From Bemisia tabaci (lineage: Eukaryota > Arthropoda > Insecta > Hemiptera > Aleyrodidae): 64,000 bases of DNA. Both the position numbers and the translations under genes were made by a program. How positions within the stretch are numbered: position 1 is the stretch's first letter; each line of letters starts with the position of its first letter. Below the pieces are notes generated by a model. It saw only the letters and a list, made by a program, of their open reading frames with translations. It had not been told where the DNA came from and did no database searches. The stretch covers positions 3,733,501 through 3,797,500 of the forward strand of contig NC_092798.1 of the NCBI RefSeq assembly GCF_918797505.1, in the 5' to 3' direction. Shown one piece after another: positions 22,500 to 33,718 of this stretch.

Positions 22500-23510
22500 T
22501 GGTGTGGGTGAAAATTTCAAAAATCGGGCTTCGAGGTGCACGTGTGCGTATAAAGCTGCATCAGTGGGTAGAAAGGTCTATGTTGAAACTTCAAGTGTAT
22601 TCTCTGTGCACCTTGACATAGACGCGGTGAATTTTTTAGATTTTTCGCGATAACTCGACCAATTGTAAACATTATATGGGAAAAAAGCTTCAGCATAACC
22701 ATTTCAGCTCGCCCCTTCATCATGACGAATTTCAAGTTCATATGATCAATATTAGTTACGAAATAGGCAAAAATAGATTTGCAGATTTTTCGCAATAACT
22801 CGGCTAAAAATGAAAAATTCAAAAAAAGGAGATCGCGCCGTGCAACTGCACATAAGGTGTCACAACTAAGTAAAATGTCCATACTCTCGCCCTAACGGTA
22901 ACTGGGTAACTTCAGGACAGCGCGGAACAGATCTCGACAATTTGAGGGCTTCCGATTTTATAATATAGTAAGATATATCGTACTTTTTTTATGACCTACA
23001 TTTTTCAACTCAGGGCTTCAGGATCGATGCTCTTTGAGCGAAAATTCCCGAAAATTACGAGGTCGTACCGTCTGCAATAGGTAGATATTTCTTCGAAATC
23101 TACCTGAAAACGGCCCACTGCGGCCGGTCGGCGCTCAGTGGGCCTCTAAAATAGCGCTACGGAGATATAATTTTAAAAACGTGAATTATTGGGAAGTATC
23201 TGTAATTTCTGAACTCCGCTACCCTCAAGAATCCCTAATAATGCATTTTGCTCGGTTTGAACATTCAATCTGATTTAACAACAGTCAAATCCGACTTTTT
23301 GCGCGCGAAAATCGGTCGGCGCATGTTGAGCGGAAACTTCAATCGATCATAACTCCGGAACCGTTTGGTTCCCCAGCTTAATGGACCACTCGTTGGATGC
23401 GGAAAAAGACAAACAATTTAGAAACTGGTTTCGGTTCAAATAAAAAATTGAGATCTTTGTAAATTTTTCGTTTAAAAGAAATTTTCTAGACCTAAAAACT
23501 GGAAAAAAAC
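22500..23510. other. No supported feature
   Basis: Unique-looking, moderately AT-rich sequence. No gene, TIR pair or array is recognised. Confidence 0.5.
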
Positions 23511-23513
23511 ACA

Positions 23514-23612
23514 TACAGGGTTATTCAAAAGTTACGCACCACTGGCCATAACTTTAGTTCTAATTATGATATCGATTTGCGGTTTGTGGCGTCCTTCCTC
23601 ATATCGAGGGGG
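23514..23612 (+). repeat. Terminal segment of a dispersed repeat (pair of 1798-1906)
   Basis: Begins TACAGGGTTATTCAAAAGTT and includes CACTGGCCATAACTTTAGTT and ATCGAGGGGGAAAC. It matches 1798-1906 in reverse. The following 23640-23990 has G/C tracts and a frame over simple sequence, not a gene. Confidence 0.7.
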
Positions 23613-24059
23613 AAACTTTTAGAGGTACTTTTCAGTTCTTCACCCCCCGGGAGGGGGGGGGGGGCAACTCAAAAATTTCAAATGGCAACCCCCATCATGT
23701 GATACATCGTTAGAAAGAGCATGAAAAAAGAACATTTTTGGCGCAAACCGGAAGTCGATCTGACCCCCCTGTCAAAAGTTAGGGGGGTCCAAAGGTTATT
23801 TAGGGGGTCCGTACCTTCATTTTTTAGAGTAGCTTCGGCGGCTCTTGGACATACCGTTTCTCTTTTCAAAGAGTCCTCGAATACTCCAAGTCTGATACCG
23901 AAGTCTTCATATTGCCCCCGGGCCACAACAGCCCCCCCCCCCCCCCCCCTAGTGGGGGATGGGCCTGTTACAATGAAACATTGCATTAAAATGTGAAAAG
24001 TCACAGAAGAGCTTCAAACTTAGCATCAAATCCGAGTGGAACTTCTTGCCAATGAACGC

Positions 24060-24455
24060 AAACGCAGCCTGCGACTTTAAAGTGAGTTTTCAAAACTCTT
24101 AGCCCCCTGCCCCGCCCCCCCCCCCCTCATTTTTGGTTGCAGAGCGGGTAAAAACCGGGAAATTCACTACAAATAATGCCCGAAACTAATGTCCAACTTG
24201 AGGAGGACCCTTGAAACGTTGCGATCAGTCGGAGCATTGAAATACAAGGACTGCCACCCCCTTAAAGTACGGAAACATCCAAAACACCCCCGCTGCCCTC
24301 CTCATTTTTCGTTACGGAGCGGGTAAAAACTGGGAAAATCGCCAGAAATGATGCCCGAAACCACTGTAGAACTTGACGAGAACCCTTGAAACGTTGCGCT
24401 CAGTCGGAGAACTGCAACACAGGAACTGCCGCCCACTTTAAGGACGGAAACATCC
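24060..24455 (+). repeat. Tandem repeat, period about 172-184 bp, running into the gap
   Basis: CCTCATTTTTSGTTRCRGAG, GCGGGTAAAAAC, ACCCTTGAAACGTTGCG and GGAAACATCC recur in two units. The second unit ends at the first N, so the array probably continues into the gap. Confidence 0.85.
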
Positions 24456-24955
24456 NNNNNNNNNNNNNNNNNNNNNNNNNNNNNNNNNNNNNNNNNNNNN
24501 NNNNNNNNNNNNNNNNNNNNNNNNNNNNNNNNNNNNNNNNNNNNNNNNNNNNNNNNNNNNNNNNNNNNNNNNNNNNNNNNNNNNNNNNNNNNNNNNNNNN
24601 NNNNNNNNNNNNNNNNNNNNNNNNNNNNNNNNNNNNNNNNNNNNNNNNNNNNNNNNNNNNNNNNNNNNNNNNNNNNNNNNNNNNNNNNNNNNNNNNNNNN
24701 NNNNNNNNNNNNNNNNNNNNNNNNNNNNNNNNNNNNNNNNNNNNNNNNNNNNNNNNNNNNNNNNNNNNNNNNNNNNNNNNNNNNNNNNNNNNNNNNNNNN
24801 NNNNNNNNNNNNNNNNNNNNNNNNNNNNNNNNNNNNNNNNNNNNNNNNNNNNNNNNNNNNNNNNNNNNNNNNNNNNNNNNNNNNNNNNNNNNNNNNNNNN
24901 NNNNNNNNNNNNNNNNNNNNNNNNNNNNNNNNNNNNNNNNNNNNNNNNNNNNNNN
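24456..24955. other. Assembly gap, exactly 500 N
   Basis: A round number of N bases implies a placeholder between contigs, not a measured length. It follows a tandem array, a typical cause of assembly breaks. The frame that runs across it is meaningless. Confidence 0.99.
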
Positions 24956-25685
24956 CGGAGCCTCAGCTCTCGGTCCGATGTGGCATCAATTTTTGGTCTC
25001 GCGACCCAGCCTCATTACCGACAGGGGTGTCCCAAAAGACTGCGGGGGTATGCGACCCTTGGACTTGGTGATGAATTTGCGGCCCAAGCCAGGAAGTTCT
25101 CAGAAGTGGACACCGAGGAAGGGTTGAAAACACAGCCTGGTGCCATTAGCCGCCCGGGGCGCTGGCGTCCGACATGTGTAAATGAGGCCGCTTCACTTTT
25201 GCCAGCATCAAAATTGATGCGGCATCAGGAAGCCATGCCAGGTGTCAGCTTCACCAGGTTAAGCGCCTCACGGGCAAATACAATCCCCGGCGCACTGTCC
25301 GATGCGGCATGAAAGTCAGCGCCAGGTACCTGCCTCTGCCTCAAACCTCAGCTCTAAAGCCCTGCTTATGACAATGGAAAAGCGATCTCAAAATTTGAAA
25401 AAATGACTGATATCTGAAATCATGGAACAAATTGATGCGATATATCACATGTCCCTCTGACACAAAAAATGGCAACTGTCAAATCACCTTAGGTTCGGAG
25501 GGAAGTGTAACAAGCATCATAATACTTTCTATGCTTCCCTTTTTACAATTTTCTCCTCTGGTTTATCAACAATATGTTTCAAATTTTAAATTAAACATGA
25601 AAACCTATCTTTCATTAATCTACATTGTAAAAGTCAGTTTGGAAGTTAGATTGTACCCTAAGAACAAACTATTTCAATTTTTCAG
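24956..25685. other. Unassigned sequence before MCM10 exon 1 of this model
   Basis: The first 370 bp are GC-richer, with recurring GATGCGGCATC / GTCCGATGYGGCAT words (24975, 25214, 25299), so probably repeat-derived. The remainder is AT-rich. I found no clear exon carrying the MCM10 start codon. Confidence 0.5.
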
Positions 25686-26070
25686 ATGATTTGCAGCTCC
25701 TTGCTAAATTTCTGACAGAAAGTGATGGATTTAGTCACTCACTAGACGAAAGCAGCAAAAAAACACCAAAGAATTCCAAACCAACACCCAAGCAAGAAAA
25801 ATCTCTTTCAACCAAAGAAAAGAGTGTAGTGCATGAAAATGCTCTAGACTCATCTGATGATGAGTATGGAGAAAGCAACCGAGTCATTGTTCAGGATTTA
25901 AAAAAAAAAGTTTCAAATTCCAATCCTGTGCGCACCAAGAATGATGTCACCAAGTCTTGGAATCAGAAAGTTAAGGATAGCTCTGATACTCCAAAGCCAC
26001 TCCCTAAATTTGGATCTTCTCCTTCCGATTTAAATGTCTTTGTTGATCCTATTTTCAGAATGAGGCTTGT
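25686..26070 (+). CDS. MCM10: MCM10 exon a (N-terminal linker)
   Basis: Acceptor TTTTTCAG before 25686, donor GTAAGT at 26071. It enters with two bases of a split codon and leaves with two. It encodes DLQLLAKFLTESDG, then a Ser/Lys-rich, poorly conserved linker, ending VDPIFRMRLV into the OB region. Confidence 0.93.
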
Positions 26071-29000
26071 GTAAGTAGATTTTCTTTTTCTGTTCAGTAG
26101 TCTACCTTGTTCTTTGCAGTAAATCACCATATTACATGTATCTTTCCAAAATTGCGAGGAAAGCGATTCAGATCACAGAGCGTTTAAAAATTAACTCCAC
26201 AACGAGATATTAATGTGTAAATTTTACCGACTTGTTTTCCAAAGAAAGAACTAAGTGTGACATGAAGTCTGAAAAGCTGCAAATGGAGGTATAAGGTTTC
26301 GTACTTTGGTCATTGATATCATTAATATAAACTTCGAAGGATTCTGCCTTTTTCTATTTCACTCGAGGGGAAGTGTCCCCTCCCGGACTCTCTTCCCCAC
26401 CCGGTGACTGACGCTGCGCTGTGCTGAACGGTTCAGCCTGAACCTTTCCCCTACGTCTGACCGTTCCCCACTCCTCTGTCAATCAAACCATGCCACCGCT
26501 TTTACGTATTGTCGCTCGCCCGCCCAGGTACCTACCGGCCAGCGGTCAGTTGATGATAAATCTCGCTCATGCTCCTACGCAGCTACGCATTGACTACGCC
26601 AGCGAATTACTTTCCAAATAATTAGAATTTCTTCGATAATAGTTTTCTTTATTTATTCGACTGTATTTTTTTCTCTGTTCTACTGTGATTTCCTTGGTTC
26701 TCTACTGTGTTTTTCCTAAATCTCTGAGTCAGAAATCTGAAGCACTTCGGTATGCACCGAGTACTTCAGATGTGTAACCTGAAACCTTCGGTATATACCG
26801 AACTACTTCAATTGTCTGACCCGAACTTCGGCAGATGGACCTTAACTTTTCGGATACGTGATCCGAAAACTTCAGAGATCCATATGATCTCAGCTTCGGG
26901 TTCCATGCACAAATTTTTTTCTCCGTGTTTCCTTTTAGGGGACGCAACTAAAATCTCAGTAAATTTTTTTCAGAAAAGTAAAGAAAAAAAAAAAGTGGCT
27001 AACGATGATTCCTCACCTTCACGTGGTGTTGGCTGTTTTTACTAAGTGGGAACCGTCCATTTTAAGATTTAGTCTATTTCTTGCCCTGCCATTATTATTC
27101 TACAAGTTAATTGTGGAGTGAGAATTTCATAATGTTTTCTATGAAATCTTCAAAATATAGTGATAAAAAATTTGCAACTACTACAAAATCGGCTCGCGAA
27201 GCGAGCCGAATGTCACTCGCGTAGCGAGTGACCGGGGGTCCAGGGGGCGTAGCCCCCGGCTAGGCGTGACGGGCGCGCGAAGCGCGCCCAGAACGGCTAG
27301 TATATTTAATGCAAAGCAATTGGACCATGGCAAATCGTACCAATTACCCATTTGTATATTTTGCCATTTAACTGATGTTCTGGTGATTTGATGGGTGAAG
27401 AGCTCTGACAATGAGTCAGAATGACATGCGGTATATTTCATGTATTAACTCATAAGTTAACTGTACCTAATTATAATATTTATTGAAAATTGCATTTCTG
27501 TTGGGTCAAAGCTAAAGAATTTACTCACTTTATTTGTTAAACTTATTCAGCAAAATAAAGGCAGAGTTTTTTAGAGGAAAATATTGCATTTGACTGCGAT
27601 TCCGGCACCAGTATTGCATGCAATATTCCCCTCTAGAAAGACTCTGCCTTCAGTAAGCCAAAGTATATTTATTTCTTGATTTATATTCTTTTGTGATGTT
27701 CAGGAACCCACTATTTTCATCAGCAACATTATTAGAGCGGGCCAAAGGTCGTACACCTGTTCCAATTCATGAGCTGAATAGATATTTATTGACAAAAGAT
27801 TTTGACAAAGTTGACTGGTTTACTGCTGGAATAATAGTTTCAAGATATTCAAAAGCTTCCTCAAAGGTAAGCTTTAATCTTGCAACTCTCAGAAATCTGT
27901 GAAGGTATTGGTTCCCAGGTTCATCTGTGAAGGTTTTGGTATTTGGTTTTGGTACTCAAAAGTTCCTTGAAGATCTTGAATCAAACAGATATAAAACCAA
28001 AATGGGATTGCTGAAACAGATAGTTGAATTTAGACGGTATTCAAAAGAGTCGGCCTAAATATATAAGATATTGCCCCATCACCTCTTATATTTTATTACT
28101 CTTACTCTACAAGAAAACTAAGACACATTCTACCTCCAAATTTTGTGAGTCTGTTTCCTCTGCTGTTCTTGAAGATTTCAAGATGTTACATTGGTTAGTT
28201 CTCTTGCAAAAAAATTAAGTATGGAGAGAATTCAGGCATTGTGAAATACAGTTAGGCTCGATCTGGTTAAATGAAGCTTCAAATGTAAATCAACAGACAT
28301 CAAAAATTTGAAAAGAAATTTTGAAAGTATTGATGTTAATTTGATCAGCATATGGAAAACTCAAATTTCAGGTGAATTGAAAGGTTATCGATATTTCCCA
28401 GAGCTCTGTAGTTTGTCAGGATTGGAATTTTGATTCATCGACAACTCCTCTCGTTTTTCATCTTATGGTTTTGTAACAAGAGCCTACACTCGAGGAATAT
28501 TACAAAATTTTAAGGAGCTGTGAATAATTTATAATTTGCACAATCCATGAGTTTTTAGAGATAAAAGACAGACAAAATCGAAGACCAAAGTGTTAAACCA
28601 TCAGCACTGTTTGCGATGTTGCAGACTTCATGTCATGCTTAATTTTTTCTTCGGACAGTAGTCAATGTGATTCATTAAAAACGGCCTTGAACTTCTTTCT
28701 CTGTTAGCAACATATTCCGCATAACATGCTCTAAAGTTGGCTTGTGTTTTTTTCAGAATAATAAATTAGAGGTGGACATTTTGAAACCCTGCAATGGAGG
28801 TATGAGATTTTGCACTTTAGTCAGCAAAGCTCACTTTACTTGAGCTACAAAGCTGAACTTTGTACTTATCCAAAAGTACATTAATTTTTAGCATGTAGTT
28901 TCACTATACAATAAAACCTTACAAAATAGGCAATTCTTTTTCAAAGTCGTTAAAGTTGTAACTGCCTTACACCTCACTGACAGCATTATTTTCTGACTTT

Positions 29001-32000
29001 CCAGGGAACTTTGTACACCATTTTGACTTTGAGTGATTTACACAGTGGTTTGAAGTCATTCAGTCTATTTTTATTTGGCAAATGCCATACAGATCTATCC
29101 AAAATTGGTATCGCAACTGCGATTGGAATTCTAAATCCGTCACCCTTGGACAATCGGTAAGCATTGCTCTATTTTTTCCGAACCGTATAATTTTATGTTT
29201 TTTGTTATGTACAGTGAAACCTTGCTAAAGTCGAAAATTTTTTCAGTCTCTAAAGAAAAAATTATAATTATAACAATTTCGTCACTCTTGTCGTGAAGGT
29301 AAAGCTGTTTAAGTCAAAGAAAAATCTTTGGAAAGAGTGGCAAAAAATCAATCATATACAGGAAAAATCAAGAGAAAGCCACATTCTTCAAAAACAGGTT
29401 TATGATGACGTAATTGAGGACCATGCCGGAAGGAGGGCGCATGTACAAGGTTCAGCGTCGTTAGCAAAACGCATTTGAAGATTTGAAATGGTGTCCTGAA
29501 AAATTAAATGCAGCAGTTGGTTAAACCAAAGGCACTTCTCTTAAACTAGATCCTACAGCTTTGAAATCCATTAAAAGTTTGAAAAAATAAATAATTTGCC
29601 CTCTGTAATCATTGGACAAAGTAAGCCAGAGATATGCCCTTCTTTCGAAATTCTAGTATGTACGATAAAAAAAGAGGATCGTTTTTCTTCAATAACTCAT
29701 AAAGTAATGATAAAGAAGAAAATCGGGGAAATGTCTTTCTGCAAATACATTTCAGCACTCTAACAAGACAAAATTCTTAAGATCGGGTCACTGGTTGCAG
29801 AGAAACCCAGCTTTTTCCGGGCGCACTTATGATTGCTGAAGACACTAAATTCACCATTAAGTCGATTTCCTTCTTTTGTATCTCGACGAAAATTAATTTA
29901 AAGCAAATCAAAGAAAGTGGTCTCTGCAGAATTTCTTCAGCTTTCTAACGAGCTAAAGTTTTTTAAAATTGGAGGCTTATCAGCGGAAAAGCTGAATTTC
30001 CCCGGTTACACGTACATAAGAAAAGTGCATTGTTTTTTTTTGAAAACTGATATACTTGTAACTCGCTGTTGCACCTTATTGAGTCTGGGGGGTCGCCAAA
30101 GATGGTCAAACATTCAAAGATGCGAATTTAAGTTTTATGATGAAATTTTTCTCACTTAATTTCACGCAGAACACAATTTGTGCAACAAAAATTATTTAAT
30201 ATATCTCACTAACCAAGATATTAAAGTTTTTTCATGTATTTTTTTTTTCTTCTTCTTTATTCAAAATATAGAGAACTCAAAATAAAGAACTCGAATTATA
30301 GAGAATTCAAACTTTTTGCTCAAAAATTGTTGCGCGCACCAAAGAACATCTCAACAGGGCTGTTTCAGTATTTCTCACTTAAATTTCATTTGTCCGTAAG
30401 AAAACAATTACATGAATTTTTCTAAAATTTCTTTTGATTTTTCTTTTCCCTTGTGGGGAAATCTAATAACCTCTGAAATTTTTGGACTAATTAGTGGGAC
30501 CACTCTGCTGTGCTAAGCAAGAACGCCGTAAATCCATCAAGATTGTTCCTCATTTTTTGGAACATAACACGTCTATACTATAAGCTCCGAGACCTCCTAA
30601 TTTTACGAAACTGGTGACGCTTAGTTCCAGCGTTCTACCGGGCCGATTTTCATGATTTTTGCGGCAATCGACGGGCAATTGTCTCTAGATTAGCCAACTC
30701 TTTTCAGATTTTCAAAATATGGCCCAGGTTTTTTTATATTACGTGGTAAAGTTGCGAATTCTCTCATAAGAACAATGTAAATTTATACTTTTTGTCATAG
30801 TTCGTTTGAGCGTTCTACCGGGCCGATTTCCATGATTTTTGCGTAGATCGTCAGGTAATTGGCCCTAGATGTGCCCGCTCTAATTAGATTTTGGAAATAG
30901 GACCCAGGTTTTTTCAAAATCACGTTATAAAAGTGAGTAACTATACAGAATGCTCCGGGACTGCTGCCGCTATGCGCGGGAGGATGCGCAGTGGTCGAGG
31001 AGGTTGCGCAGTAGCTGGGTAGCCTGCGCATCAGCTCTATCTTTATGTACACAAGATTCACTTATTAGAGTCATGTTCGGCAGTGGCCGAGTTGGTTAAG
31101 GCGGCTTGCTAGGCCTTCTGCTGACATGACGGGTGTTCGATTCCCTACCCGGGAATGTTTTGAAATTCTCTGTCCGACTCACTTCAATATTTTACTGCAA
31201 TGGAGCATCAATAAATCATTGAGAATCGCATCCTTTTGCCTTCTCATTTTTTTTTCTTCTTTAGTTATCAAAAAGAAAAATCATTTCATTCTAAAAAGTA
31301 AAATATACCTCATGTAATTTTTTAGGGGACCAACATTAATGAGAAGCTAAAAGAGAAAAACGCAACGATAAAAATCGGAAACGAAAGAAAATTTAAAAAG
31401 AAAATAAATGAATAAATAAAAAATAAGAATAAAAAAATTAGACAGCATTGAAATTTAGGAAAACTAATAATATTTTGAATAACCGACCTATATACACTTC
31501 ATGCTGGCTGAATCCATAATTTTATTCTTTGAATATTTTATTACTCGGGATTCTTCAATATCTATACTATAAGCTCTCAAGCCTCCTAATTTTGCGAAAC
31601 TGGTAACGCTTAGTTCCAGCGTTCTACCGGGCCGATGTTTATGATTTTTGCGGCTATCGACGGGCAATTGTCTCTAGATAAGCCAACTCTTTTCAGATTT
31701 TCAAAATATGGCCTAGGTTTTTTTATATTAAGTGGTAAAGTTGCGAATTCTCCCATTTAAACAATGTAAATTTATATTTTTTGTCATAGTTCGTTTGAGC
31801 GTTCTACCGGGCCGATTTCTAAGTTTTTTGCGGTAATCGACGGGTAATTGGCCCTAGATGAGCCCGCTCTAATCAGATTTTGGAAATAGGACCCAGGTTT
31901 TTTTACAATCACGTTATAAAAGTGAGTGAATTTTCAGAATGCTCCGAGACTGCTACCGCTATGCGCGGGAGGATGCGCAGTGGTCGAGGAGGTTGCGCAG

Positions 32001-33682
32001 TAGCTGTGTAGCCTGCGCATCAGCTCTACACTTATCTACACAAGATTCGCCCCGTCTGCCTCAGGTAGAGCGGTGGCCGAGTCGTCAAAGACGTCGGAAG
32101 CGTCCACCTTGAACATGGTATGGGTTCGATCCCCGTCTCCCGAAACTCTTAATTATTACCTGATTATCAATGTTCGTTGTTTTACTGCAATATTTCATCA
32201 AGTAGTCATTCCAAAACGCGTCCTTTAGACTTCAAAAAAATAATTTTGTTTCTTTATTCATCAAAACCAAAAATTATTTCATTCTAAAAGTAAAGTATAC
32301 CTTATATTGTAATTTTTTAGGGGAAAAATAAAACTAACACCGATAGGAGGGTAAAAATAGGGCCGCGAAGCGGCCCATTGATGGCGCGGAGCGCCTTCAG
32401 GGGGTTGGGCCGCGTAGCGGCCAGGGGGCGTAGCCCCCTAGTTATAAAATAAAAACTGTTTTACCCATGCACCTCAAATTTTCAGATTTAGATCTCGATA
32501 GTATTTGTAAAAGAATTCTATGGAAATATTGTCCCAAGGCACACAAGTTTTTCTGCTATAACACATTGATTCCAAATAATGTATAATGGCGTTTACAGCG
32601 TTTTTGCGTTGCTTAGCAGCATTTTCCCTTGGATCAATGAAATGTTCATGGAAGTACCAGATCAGTACAGACAAGATACATTTCTTCTCGCAGAAGACAA
32701 TGAAATGTTTGTTTTTCCAATCCCCAAAAATCAATTTCCAGATCAAAATTCATCGATAGTCGTAATTCCGTGTAATCCTAATTAGAATTATTCTGTTCTC
32801 GACTTTCAGGAATAACAAAGAAGAAGCAGCACTCTCTATCAGATCTCCAGACCAAGTTATTGTGTGGGGAACCTCTAAGGATTATGGAACTTGTAAGACA
32901 GTGTAAGTTTTCATTAGGTGTAATTAAATTCTGTGTGCAAAATTCTGCATTGGCTCCATCTAATAATCTTGGGCCCTTTGAAGAGCTTCCCTCCTCCCTT
33001 GGTTAAACCAACATGATGCGCCTGCTGAAATTTGTCCGTCTTTCCTACAACTTAACGAAATGCCTGATGAAAACATTACTCTGCAAAATTCTTAATCATC
33101 TGTATAGATTCTTCTTTTTTATTTTAACAAATGATATTTAAAAATATTGTAATCACTACCATAAGTATTTCAATGGCCAAAGTGCAAAACCGCGCATTTC
33201 CATTCGCGACTTTCTGTAATACTGTATTTTTTCATTTGAGAACTAGTCAACACAATGGGCCTGTTGCAAACTTTTGCTAGAGCAAAACTAAGAGTTGTTT
33301 CCTACAGATAATGCCTCAAAAATCAGGATGAGCGCATCGGCAAAGTCTGAAATGCACTCATAACTTCACAATCTGCGTAAGAAATTTGCGGTTTTTTGAG
33401 CTTCCCGCTTCGAAAACGATATTACGGTACAGGTGAACATTTTTTTAGAGGAGTCGTTCCATTGGCGGCAATACTCATCATGGCCGACGCCAGTCCGCCA
33501 AAACACAAGTGATGGGACGAGATAACACCTGAACAGAATTAAACCAGATAACAATCGGCGTGTTTACGTTCATATTTTCCTCGCCCGCCTTAATTGACCT
33601 TGAGTTCTCCTCGAATTACGCGAGGAACTGCGCAAGCATCGGCCATGATGAATATTGCCAACGATGGAGCAACTCCTCTAAT

Positions 33683-33718
<36 letters not shown>

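Noticed and set aside
24386..25312. 308-residue open frame
   Set aside because: It runs through 500 N bases, and the parts on either side are tandem repeat and repeat-like sequence.
27181..27441. 86-residue minus-strand frame
   Set aside because: Most of it is the translation of the Helitron-like GC hairpins.
31082..32146. Two functional serine tRNA genes
   Set aside because: Both lie inside copies of one Helitron, with poor acceptor-stem pairing and little similarity between the boxes.
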